The notes under the pieces were generated by a model, which saw nothing but the letters and a program-made list of their open reading frames with translations, searched no databases and was not told the DNA's origin. From NCBI GenBank assembly GCA_964017195.1, contig OZ024892.1:6962366-7026365 (forward strand): DNA of 64,000 bases, written 5' to 3'. This DNA is from Siderastrea radians (taxonomy: Eukaryota > Cnidaria > Anthozoa > Scleractinia > Rhizangiidae). Made by a program: the position numbers and the translations under genes. Positions within the stretch are counted from its first letter, which is position 1, and each line of letters starts with the position of its first letter. Positions 1-7,058 of this stretch are shown piece by piece.

Positions 1-920
1 AGTTTAAGTTGGTAAGCTTTTTTATTAATTTGATGCGGAGAATTGGAAAAATTAACAATACCCAAAACCTGAATATTTGATTCACTTGAAGATTCGTCGT
101 CGTTTTCCATCAAGTATCTGAAGGCGTCTTTTTTTTGTCCCGAATTAATAATCTGAGTTTCATGAATTTTTTGAGTGACAAGATTTCTCAAATCTGTTAT
201 TTCATTTTCCATTAACTCAACATTAACTGCGGATTTTGAATTTTTTGAATCGGTTTGTAAGTTAACAATTTTATTGTTATTTAAATTCAAGTCTCCCGAC
301 ATACTTGTTGTGCCATCAAGTTTGAGATAATTTTTTTGTGAGTTAGTGATATATTCTACAGTAGCAACGTCTTTTTGGTTCACTGGAAATTTGACATTGG
401 TGATCGCATTATCTTTCATATCGATAGTAGTGTCCTTATCTAATTTTTTCACAAGCTGATTATCGACATATTTTTTATTAGTTCCATGATCTGCATTAAC
501 TGGGTCTTTGACATTTATAAGAAAATTGTTGTTCATATCCAAAGATTGCAGCATTGACCCACCTTCTTTCTTACTCAAGAATATGTCACGCATTGCATTA
601 TAAGAAATAATTTTATTTGTATTTCCGTGAATTGGATATGATTGTGCTTGTAAAATTAGATCTCCAGTCATAGTTGCTCCTGACTTTTTGACAAACTGGG
701 TTGTATCAAAACTTGAAATATTAGCTATTTCACTATCTAACTGGCTTTTTGTAACCACATCATCATTATTGGTTCCTTGTTTTACATTCACCAATTTTTT
801 ATTCTCCATATCATAATCATTATTGACATCTAATTTGAAACCAACACCAGGGAAACCTCGAGGACCTCTTGAATTCATAAAATGATTGAAATTCAATATT
901 CCCATGTAAAATCTACTCAT
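1..920 (-). CDS. Fibre/tail-spike-like protein (partial, runs off the left edge)
   Basis: An open minus-strand frame starts at ATG 920-918 and continues without a stop to base 1 (about 306 codons visible). Near the N-terminus there is a short collagen-like stretch, RGPRGFPG. After that a unit of the form M-x-G-D-L/I followed by N-N-N-x-I-x-N-V and then a TKxQLD or KKYVD end recurs at least three times. Repeats of this kind are common in phage tail fibres and in spike proteins of large DNA viruses. The gene follows the ATPase on the same strand with a 10-base gap, so the two probably form one transcription unit. A fibre or receptor-binding role is inferred from the repeats and from virion-gene neighbours, not from a recognised receptor domain. 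The C-terminus is missing. Confidence 0.65.
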   Translation of the reverse strand, partial: MSRFYMGILNFNHFMNSRGPRGFPGVGFKLDVNNDYDMENKKLVNVKQGTNNDDVVTKSQLDSEIANISSFDTTQFVKKSGATMTGDLILQAQSYPIHGNTNKIISYNAMRDIFLSKKEGGSMLQSLDMNNNFLINVKDPVNADHGTNKKYVDNQLVKKLDKDTTIDMKDNAITNVKFPVNQKDVATVEYITNSQKNYLKLDGTTSMSGDLNLNNNKIVNLQTDSKNSKSAVNVELMENEITDLRNLVTQKIHETQIINSGQKKDAFRYLMENDDESSSESNIQVLGIVNFSNSPHQINKKAYQLK

Positions 921-930
921 TTATTAAATA

Positions 931-1575
931 TTAGATTATCTTAGTAAAATTTTTTGCTATAAATTTTCGCGGCTTATCAACATATAAAAAAGTATAAGGT
1001 TCATTTGTTGCTGAGAGATAGTCATCTTTATCAACATTCAATTCTTGACATATCATTCTTTGTTCGTTTTTGCTGGGAAAATCGTAAATGCAGTGATGCG
1101 AGCAGTTTAATCTTATGGTTTTATCTGTATTGTAAAAAGACTGAGAAAGATATATACAGCTACAATTTTTATTCCTCGAGTTTGTGAAATAGTTTCGTAT
1201 TTCTCGATCATTTTTAGCACCGGTGTTGAGGTAGTCATCGAAAATTACTAATTTTTGATTTCCATCAACCATTTCATCTAGAGGAATTATCTCACCGTTA
1301 CTCCCTTCAATAATATTATAACCATATTTTTTTGAAAGATGCTCAAATTCTTTCAATAAATGTTGATACTTGTTTTGCTGCAAGTTTTTTGCATATAGAT
1401 GAATCTTATCATAAAATAATAGAGGTTTTTTAATCATATGAAGTAAAAGATTGGTCTTACCACTTCCACTGGGGGCGCAGATTAACATTCTAAAGCATCT
1501 ATCCGGCATATAAGGATATAATTGAGTGAAATTATTATTTTCATCACCTTTTACATCATAGTTTGGTATTTCCAT
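931..1575 (-). CDS. A32-like (FtsK/HerA superfamily) DNA-packaging ATPase
   Basis: 214 residues, complete. The Walker A motif is APSGSGKT at residues 34-41 and the Walker B motif is KLVIFDD at 108-114. A polar YLSQSF segment at 142-147 sits where the sensor motif of this family is expected. Length and motif spacing fit the packaging ATPases of Polintons, virophages and poxvirus A32. It would pump element DNA into a preformed capsid. It is transcribed leftward, away from the capsid genes, and shares the divergent control region 1576-1709 with the gene at 1710. No frame damage is seen. Confidence 0.93.
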   Translation of the reverse strand: MEIPNYDVKGDENNNFTQLYPYMPDRCFRMLICAPSGSGKTNLLLHMIKKPLLFYDKIHLYAKNLQQNKYQHLLKEFEHLSKKYGYNIIEGSNGEIIPLDEMVDGNQKLVIFDDYLNTGAKNDREIRNYFTNSRNKNCSCIYLSQSFYNTDKTIRLNCSHHCIYDFPSKNEQRMICQELNVDKDDYLSATNEPYTFLYVDKPRKFIAKNFTKII

Positions 1576-1618
1576 TTTAATAATTCACAACAGAATTTTT
1601 CTAAATAATTTTATGTAA

Positions 1619-1652
1619 CACGCTATGCGACACGCTATGCGACACGCTATAC
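1619..1652. repeat. Tandem 12-bp repeats, three copies
   Basis: CACGCTATGCGA occurs twice perfectly, followed by CACGCTATACAA. The array sits between two divergent genes of the element and may bind a regulatory protein. Confidence 0.9.
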
Positions 1653-1670
1653 AAGCTTTTTTATATTCAA

Positions 1671-1700
1671 TTGAAACAAAAAAAATTTTTTTTGTTTCAA
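1671..1700. repeat. Perfect 30-bp palindrome
   Basis: The arm TTGAAACAAAAAAAA at 1671-1685 is followed directly by its exact reverse complement at 1686-1700. The palindrome lies 9 bases upstream of the ATG at 1710. Confidence 0.95.
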
Positions 1701-1709
1701 TGAAATAAA

Positions 1710-2699
1710 ATGAGTCTCCTCAAGTGGAAAGAAATGGCTGAAAAAAGATCAAAAATAGGTCGAGATGTTAATACTATCAGGGAAACGCTGAAACAAAAGA
1801 AAATAACCGATACAATGAGTGATGTTGAAGCAGAGAAGCTTTTCAAACCGATAACATCCGGTTTGAAGGAGTTGACGCAACCGCAACCTTTTAAAAGACG
1901 GTTGCAAAGGAAAAAAGTAGAGGTTCCAGATTATGGTATCAATATAGATGATGAAGAAATACCAGATTACAATCTTGAAGATTTGTTTCATGAACCAGAA
2001 AATACTAAACAGCTTGTTCCAAAACCACCCTCCTATGATGATGTTCTCAAAGATTTGGAAACAGGAAAAAAGAAAATATATGTCAATCCTGAGTATTTGC
2101 AACAACTTGAAGACCCCCCAGAATATGAAGAAGATGAAGTTCCAGATTATGAGATTTTTGAAGAAGATAGAATAAATGAGACTTTAGATGAACTTGGATT
2201 GACCAACTATGATGATATTGAAGCACAACTCAAAAGAGAAGATATGACAGAAAAAACAAGGCATTCTTTCTTATCAAAGAAAATAGAAAATGCACTCAAG
2301 AAAAGACAACAACTCCCAGGTTACAAAACACACATTACAAAGCAGTTGAATAAAGGTTTGATAACCCAATCTGAAGCACAGTTCAGAAGAAAGGTCATCG
2401 ATGACTCTCGAAAAGTTCTCAACGATTATATCAATTTCAACAAAAATAAGTTGAAGAGTTTCAAAGGTTCCGGTCTCAAAGGAAAGAAAACAAAACGAGG
2501 TGGAAAAGCCGTCGCAGTTTTCATCAATCCCGAAGAAGCCATTAAAAAATTGGAATTGATAGTCGGTTCGATTGATGCTGGAAACAATAGCATTGAACTC
2601 AGAAACACAGGTGTTGCCATTCTCGATATTTTGTTGAGAAATTACATAATTAGCAAAGATAAATACAATAAAATTTATAAAAACTTTTTCTCCATGTAA
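1710..2699 (+). CDS. Polinton virion-type protein with PPxY motifs
   Basis: 329 residues, start ATG 1710. The first part is charged and acidic, with three E(V/I)PDY motifs (tyrosines at 75, 87 and 147) and two PPxY motifs: PPSY at 106-109 and PPEY at 136-139. The last 70 residues (FINPEEAIKKLELIVGSI onward) form a compact helical-looking block of a kind I have seen at the C-terminus of proteins encoded at this position in other Polintons; no biochemical role is known to me. PPxY motifs bind WW domains of Nedd4-type ubiquitin ligases, and adenovirus protein VI uses one. A similar host-trafficking role here is inference. The stop is 5 bases before the penton-like gene, so the two are probably co-expressed. 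Confidence 0.7.
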   Translation: MSLLKWKEMAEKRSKIGRDVNTIRETLKQKKITDTMSDVEAEKLFKPITSGLKELTQPQPFKRRLQRKKVEVPDYGINIDDEEIPDYNLEDLFHEPENTKQLVPKPPSYDDVLKDLETGKKKIYVNPEYLQQLEDPPEYEEDEVPDYEIFEEDRINETLDELGLTNYDDIEAQLKREDMTEKTRHSFLSKKIENALKKRQQLPGYKTHITKQLNKGLITQSEAQFRRKVIDDSRKVLNDYINFNKNKLKSFKGSGLKGKKTKRGGKAVAVFINPEEAIKKLELIVGSIDAGNNSIELRNTGVAILDILLRNYIISKDKYNKIYKNFFSM

Positions 2700-2704
2700 A
2701 ACAA

Positions 2705-3460
2705 ATGAATACTACATTAGTTTTATCTTCTCACAACGTTAAGAAACAAAAAAAAAATAAGCCCAGCGATTTCACAATCAGATATAATCAACCAATAATA
2801 CTTGATCCTAACAAGCAATATGAACTCGGTTTAGATCAATTATCCATGGCTTTCACATGGTTCAATATTACATCAGAGTTGAACAACCAAAAAATAAAAT
2901 ACTCTTCAGATGGTGGAAAAACTTGGAAAGATATAATATTCCCACCGGGTGTATGGAATTATCTCAGTTTCAATGATTTTATCAAACAACAGACAAAAAT
3001 AGAAACTGCAAGCTCAACAACGTATCCAATTACATTGGAATTCAATAACACTACTTTCAAAACAGTAGTAAATCTTACAAAAAACTACCAACTGGACCTG
3101 ACAACATCGAATTTTAATGATCTGATTGGTTTTAAAAAAAGAATTTTAACCAGTTCAAGTAATGGTGACTACACACCAAATCTCAGTCAAGATACAGAGA
3201 TTTTGAACATACATTGTGATCTCATTTCGGAAAGCCTTGTTGATGAACATGAAACGGATATTATTTACACTTTTGGAACAAATGATTTACCACCATCTTA
3301 TGCTTTTACCAAGGAGCCATTGAGAGTTAAATTTTATCCAGTGAATAAGTACGTGATACAAACTCTGCGGATATACATCACCGATGGTAAACGACGAATA
3401 ATAGATTTGAACGACGCTGATACATCATTTTCTCTGATTTTGAGAGAAAAAAAAATATAA
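2705..3460 (+). CDS. Penton-like minor capsid protein (single jelly roll)
   Basis: 251 residues. The pattern is rich in beta-strand-like segments, with N-terminal TLVLSSHN, IRYNQPI and a QYELGL block, a central NFNDLIGF motif, and C-terminal FYPVNKY and LRIYITDG segments. This matches what I know of Polinton/adintovirus penton (minor capsid) proteins, which form the fivefold vertices beside the double-jelly-roll capsomers. It lies between a virion-type gene and the capsid gene. A degraded partial copy of its sequence is found at about 3577-3862. The assignment rests on family pattern and position, not on a catalytic motif. Confidence 0.7.
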   Translation: MNTTLVLSSHNVKKQKKNKPSDFTIRYNQPIILDPNKQYELGLDQLSMAFTWFNITSELNNQKIKYSSDGGKTWKDIIFPPGVWNYLSFNDFIKQQTKIETASSTTYPITLEFNNTTFKTVVNLTKNYQLDLTTSNFNDLIGFKKRILTSSSNGDYTPNLSQDTEILNIHCDLISESLVDEHETDIIYTFGTNDLPPSYAFTKEPLRVKFYPVNKYVIQTLRIYITDGKRRIIDLNDADTSFSLILREKKI

Positions 3461-3472
3461 GCTAATTATAAA

Positions 3473-3862
3473 ATGCTAAGTAACGATTACAAACGAATTT
3501 ACCATCCAAAACTTGGAGTATTTGTTTATAAACACATTGGATCCGGTTTGATTGTGGATAATATTTTCAGACCGATAAAGCAATATGAACTCGGTTCAGG
3601 TCGAATCATATGGTCCAATATTACATCAGAGTTGAACAACCAAAAAAATACAATACTCTTCCGATGGTGGGAATACTTGGTAACCCAATTGAACCGCTTT
3701 ATACAGTTCTGGGTACACTAGGTACTTGTGAGGGTAATGATAGGATCTGACCATTTCTTCTTCCACACAACGGACATAGAGTTTATCGTCATGACGGTAA
3801 GGTAACATCAAATTTCAGTGATCTGATCATTTTTGAGAGAAAAAAAAATAAAAGATAATTAT
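3473..3862 (+). pseudogene. Broken duplicate: start of the small basic gene fused to penton-like gene debris
   Basis: The ORF at 3473-3721 begins like the next gene (YKRIYHP, GSGLIVDNI, RPIK). At about base 3577 it switches into sequence copied from the penton-like gene: GCAATATGAACTCGG matches 2815 onward, the stretch coding WSNITSELNNQK matches 2863 onward, and the tail TTTGAGAGAAAAAAAA near 3833 matches the end of that gene at 3440. The frame is lost in the middle. The arrangement is best explained by a tandem duplication covering the 3' part of the penton-like gene plus the start of the small basic gene, followed by internal deletion of the second penton part. It is probably non-functional. 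Confidence 0.8.
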
Positions 3863-3864
3863 AA

Positions 3865-4251
3865 ATGAAGTTGAACGAATACAGACGAATTTATCATCCG
3901 AGTTTTGGAAAATTTGTTTATAAACATAAAGGATCAGGTTTAATTGTCGATAATATTTTAAAACCAATAAAAATGATTGTGGATAAAGTTTTAAAACCTG
4001 TTGCTAAAAAAGCTTTAAAATCGGGGATAGAAAGTGCTGGTGATAAACTTGGTAAAAAAGTTGTTGAGAAAGTTGCTGAAAAATCAGGTCATCTTTTCAT
4101 GAAAGACCTTCAGTCTTTGGGAAAAAAAGTTCCAAAAGCAGCAAAGAAACAAAAAGGGGAAGATTACAACATAATATTAAATAGAATGATTTCTGGAGAG
4201 GGGTATAAAAAAAAACAAAAAAATAAAAAAAAGTTTCAAACATATAAATAA
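3865..4251 (+). CDS. Small basic virion-type protein
   Basis: 128 residues, strongly basic, with a lysine-rich tail (KKKQKNKKK) and a middle that looks helical (KPVAKKALKSGIESAGDKL). The N-terminus shares the YRRIYHP...GSGLIVDN pattern with the broken copy at 3473. Near the C-terminus, ISGEG at residues 111-115 fits the adenain cleavage consensus (M/I/L)xGx-G, which suggests processing by the element's protease. A DNA-condensing core or minor capsid role is inferred from charge, size and position. It ends 3 bases before the major capsid gene and is in the same frame. Confidence 0.6.
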   Translation: MKLNEYRRIYHPSFGKFVYKHKGSGLIVDNILKPIKMIVDKVLKPVAKKALKSGIESAGDKLGKKVVEKVAEKSGHLFMKDLQSLGKKVPKAAKKQKGEDYNIILNRMISGEGYKKKQKNKKKFQTYK

Positions 4252-4254
4252 AAG

Positions 4255-5544
4255 ATGAGTTTCAGAACAAGTTATAAACTGCAGAGATATGAAATGGTTA
4301 GATTTTCCCCTGACAATATCATTGAACAACCTGGAAACAACAATACTCAGAAAAAAACAGGATATAAATTCACAATAACCGACAGATCCACTTTTTTCGA
4401 TTATTTCAACGGATATTTCGAGGTAACCAAAGAGCTTCAAAAGAAAGCTGATGGATCCGGTTTTGCAGCTGCTGACCGAATTTCGATAATTAATGGGTCA
4501 CATTCTCTCATCAAACATATGGTTATCAAATCTGCTGGTAAAACAGTGTATGATAGTGACGACATTCATAGAATCATAAATGTCAAAAATTTGCTGGAGT
4601 ATAGTGATGATTTTAGCAGGTCAGTAGCAAAAAATAGTTTTTGGTATCTTGACACAGAAGATTCAACAGCGAATACAAATTCGGGTTTTGAAGCAAGGCG
4701 AATTTTAACTCAAGCAAACCAGAATAATGGTGGTGGTGGAGCCAAAAGCATAAATGAGATCATTCCATTGAACAGATATAGTTTCTTTGGGGAATTGGAA
4801 GACAAGATGCTTCCTCCCATGCAGATTACATTCGAAATGGATTTGAATGATGATGATGAATTGATTCACAAAGCGGCCGCTGCTGATGATGGGCGGGTGG
4901 TTGTTACAAGATTTTATCTTTGGCTTCCAAGATTAACTCCTAAAGATAGTGCATACGGTGAATTTGTGGAAGATTTTCTCAAACCAACCAAATGGACGTA
5001 CATGAATGATATGTATATTCAGAGTGCAGATACAAGAGCAGTTCAAAACATGTTTCAAATTAGCCCGGCCATTGACAATGTTAAACATGTATTCATTTAT
5101 TTACAGAGAACTGATGGCCCAAACAATGAGGAATCTGAGAGAACTCCTTACATTTTTAATACTTTCAAGCTGAATGCAGCTGATAACAATAGCTCTCTTG
5201 CATTATGTCGTTTGGAGTATGGAAACAGTACTTTTTATCCCGAATTAGATTACGATGCTGATTCAAAAGTGAGAATCTTCAACGATCTAATTTCTTTTGC
5301 TTTTCGAAAGAATGATATGAATACAGGAACGCAGTTGAATATACATAATTTCACATCTATTTACGGTCTTGTTTATTTTGATCTAACCTACCAAAAAGAG
5401 GCTATTACTCGAGATCCAAAACAACTGATTTTGAACTACAGATTGAATGCAGCACCAACAGCTAATGTGAGAGCTCATGCTATCGTATTTTACGAAAATG
5501 AGGTTATTGTCAACAAGGTTGGAAATGAACTTATGATGGTCTAA
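4255..5544 (+). CDS. Double-jelly-roll major capsid protein (hexon-like)
   Basis: 429 residues, intact. Seen directly: a YKFTITDRSTFFDYFNGYFEV-type first strand region, MQITFEMDLN in the middle (the usual junction between the two jelly rolls), and a C-terminal block NIHNFTSIYGLVYFDLTY followed by RDPKQLILNYRLN. Length, order and C-terminal pattern fit Polinton/adintovirus major capsid proteins, which form trimeric capsomers related to adenovirus hexon. It follows the small basic gene closely and precedes the protein VI-like gene, the usual morphogenesis cluster. Structure prediction would settle the fold. Confidence 0.82.
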   Translation: MSFRTSYKLQRYEMVRFSPDNIIEQPGNNNTQKKTGYKFTITDRSTFFDYFNGYFEVTKELQKKADGSGFAAADRISIINGSHSLIKHMVIKSAGKTVYDSDDIHRIINVKNLLEYSDDFSRSVAKNSFWYLDTEDSTANTNSGFEARRILTQANQNNGGGGAKSINEIIPLNRYSFFGELEDKMLPPMQITFEMDLNDDDELIHKAAAADDGRVVVTRFYLWLPRLTPKDSAYGEFVEDFLKPTKWTYMNDMYIQSADTRAVQNMFQISPAIDNVKHVFIYLQRTDGPNNEESERTPYIFNTFKLNAADNNSSLALCRLEYGNSTFYPELDYDADSKVRIFNDLISFAFRKNDMNTGTQLNIHNFTSIYGLVYFDLTYQKEAITRDPKQLILNYRLNAAPTANVRAHAIVFYENEVIVNKVGNELMMV

Positions 5545-5589
5545 TTCGAAAAATTTGTGAATTTATTTTATTTTGTTAGAATAAAATAA

Positions 5590-6399
5590 ATGGAAACAGA
5601 ACTACATGAAATAAATGTCACACTTTCTGATTTTCAGAAAATGAAACTTAGTAAAGCTTTTCACAACCGTGAAACAATCAAACTTAGGTTGAAAAATGAT
5701 GCCCTCAGAGGAAGTGATACTCTTCTTGTTCCTTCAACGATTGTTAAAAGGTTGGAAAAAAACCGCAATATGAATAAAGGAATGGAAATAAAACTGGCCA
5801 AGACCAATATCAGAAAACAGGTCGGTGGTTCACTTTTGAGTTCAATTTTGTCACTCGCTCGAACTTTCGGGCCAACATTAGCAAAAACAGTGGGATTATC
5901 AGCTCTCGCCGGTGCTGCTTCCGAAGGAGCATCTCAGGTTGTAAAAAAGATATCTGGTGGTTCACAAACTGGCGGTTTCCTCATTCCAAATTCTAAAATA
6001 AATAAACTCATCGAAAATAAACATCTCTTGAGTGAAAAACAGAAAAAAGATATTCTCAATGCCTTGCAAACCGGTTCCGGTGTTCATATAAAACCAACAA
6101 AAAAACAAACCGGTGGTTTTCTCGGCACTCTTCTTGCGTCGATCGGTGTTCCACTCGCTCTTGAAGCTTTCAAAAAGATGGTGGGTGGTTCAGGAGGAGT
6201 TCCAAGAATTGGAAAAGCTCCCAAACTGGATGGTGGATCGGCTCCCAGAATGGGAATATATCAACCACCGCCTCCATTTTATGGAACATGGGAAAACTTT
6301 GGTGGAGGGAAGAAAAAAAAAAAAAAGTCGGGAAAAGGGTTGCTTCTGGGAAAAAACAGCCCATTCAATGGGATCCCACTGTTGGGAGCCATACTTTAA
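5590..6399 (+). CDS. Glycine-rich protein VI/X-like capsid-associated protein
   Basis: 269 residues. It opens with a conserved-looking NVTLSDFQKMKLSKAFHN segment. Hydrophobic, membrane-active-looking stretches follow GG motifs (GGSLLSSILSLARTFG at 79-94; GGFLGTLLASIGVPLAL at 165-181), then a proline cluster QPPPPFYG (245-252) and a polylysine tract. GG motifs at 79-80, 123-124, 128-129, 165-166 and 189-190 resemble adenain sites; ISGG-S (121-125) and MVGG-S (187-191) match the (M/I/L)xGG-x consensus exactly. By analogy with adenovirus pVI/pX it would be an internal capsid protein processed by the protease encoded next. The polylysine tract is encoded by 14 consecutive A (6313-6326), and the protease frame overlaps this end in the -1 frame. 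Confidence 0.65.
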   Translation: METELHEINVTLSDFQKMKLSKAFHNRETIKLRLKNDALRGSDTLLVPSTIVKRLEKNRNMNKGMEIKLAKTNIRKQVGGSLLSSILSLARTFGPTLAKTVGLSALAGAASEGASQVVKKISGGSQTGGFLIPNSKINKLIENKHLLSEKQKKDILNALQTGSGVHIKPTKKQTGGFLGTLLASIGVPLALEAFKKMVGGSGGVPRIGKAPKLDGGSAPRMGIYQPPPPFYGTWENFGGGKKKKKKSGKGLLLGKNSPFNGIPLLGAIL

Positions 6400-6908
6400 A
6401 ATTCCTTAAAAATGTGCCATTGAGCAATCATGATTTGATAAAATGGTGTCAACATCTTGGAATTCCAATTGATAAAGGAGGTGTTTTATCAAGAGAACAA
6501 ACTGTTCCACACAACCACACAATGGCTTTTTTCATTTACAATCTTGAACCATCATACATGAGTGGAAGTCATTGGGTTGCAACATTTGTAAAGGATGGGG
6601 TAATCAATTATTTCGACAGTTTTGGATTGTCACCATTTCAAGAAATTGTGAATCATGCAGAGAAAAAAAATCTCACTCTGATTCATCAAAATAACCAGAT
6701 ACAAGATTTGAGTACAACCACTTGTGGATACTTTTGTTTATACTTTTTGAATGAGATGAACAAAGGTTCATCATATTTTGACCTTTTACAAGTCTTTGAT
6801 GTTCATAATACCATGAAAAATGAGATATTCATTGAAAGATATTTTAAAAAAATTTCCCGCCATATGGTAAATGAAAACATATTGCGTAAAACAAAGAAAA
6901 GAAACTGA
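6288..6908 (+). CDS. Adenain-like cysteine protease
   Basis: 206 codons from the first in-frame ATG at 6288, but the first 44 overlap the previous gene in another frame and look non-native. Domain-like sequence starts at codon 45, a TTG at 6420 (LSNHDLIKWC). Catalytic residues in that numbering are His95 (SGSHW), Asp110 (YFDSFG), Gln139 and Cys146 (TTTCGYFC), the adenain order. It would mature virion proteins at GG sites. The start is unclear: the TTG may be used or may be a lost ATG, or the protease may be made by -1 frameshifting from the upstream gene at the A14 run. The 3' end overlaps the small zinc-ribbon gene by 38 bases. Confidence 0.9.
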   Translation: MGKLWWREEKKKKVGKRVASGKKQPIQWDPTVGSHTLKFLKNVPLSNHDLIKWCQHLGIPIDKGGVLSREQTVPHNHTMAFFIYNLEPSYMSGSHWVATFVKDGVINYFDSFGLSPFQEIVNHAEKKNLTLIHQNNQIQDLSTTTCGYFCLYFLNEMNKGSSYFDLLQVFDVHNTMKNEIFIERYFKKISRHMVNENILRKTKKRN

Positions 6909-7023
6909 GTGCGTTGAACCCTCAGGATATAAATATGCAAAAAACGGTCGACTAATGTTCTTTTGCAAATGTGCTGAATGTGGAATAACTAAAACTAGAT
7001 TCGTGAAACAAACGGGAAACTAA
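6871..7023 (+). CDS. Small zinc-ribbon protein, DUF5679-like
   Basis: A 50-residue ORF starts at ATG 6871 inside the protease 3' end and stops at 7023. It contains TYCVK near the start, the block YAKNGRLMFF, then KCAECG and TRFVK. Small proteins of the type CxxC...KNGRxM...KCxxCG...SRFV are common in animal DNA viruses and Polintons. The second knuckle (Cys33 and Cys36) is intact. In the first, Cys5 is followed by VKQ where a CxxC would need Cys at position 8, so zinc binding may be altered; Cys14 and Cys31 are other possible ligands. Function is unknown. It is easily missed because of its size and overlap. Confidence 0.65.
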   Translation: MKTYCVKQRKETECVEPSGYKYAKNGRLMFFCKCAECGITKTRFVKQTGN

Positions 7024-7058
7024 TTAGCCCGTCTGAAGGGGCGGGCATTTTAGATACG

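Larger units (their letters stand above)
1576..1709. promoter_or_regulatory. Divergent intergenic control region
   Basis: 134 bases lie between the leftward ATPase and the rightward gene at 1710. They hold three tandem copies of a 12-base unit, CACGCTATGCGA (1619-1652, the last copy changed at its end), and a perfect 30-base palindrome at 1671-1700: 15-base arms TTGAAACAAAAAAAA and its complement, with no loop. The tract ATAAAATG overlaps the start at 1710. This is the obvious place for two-way promoters. Use as an origin or regulator-binding site is inference. Confidence 0.6.
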
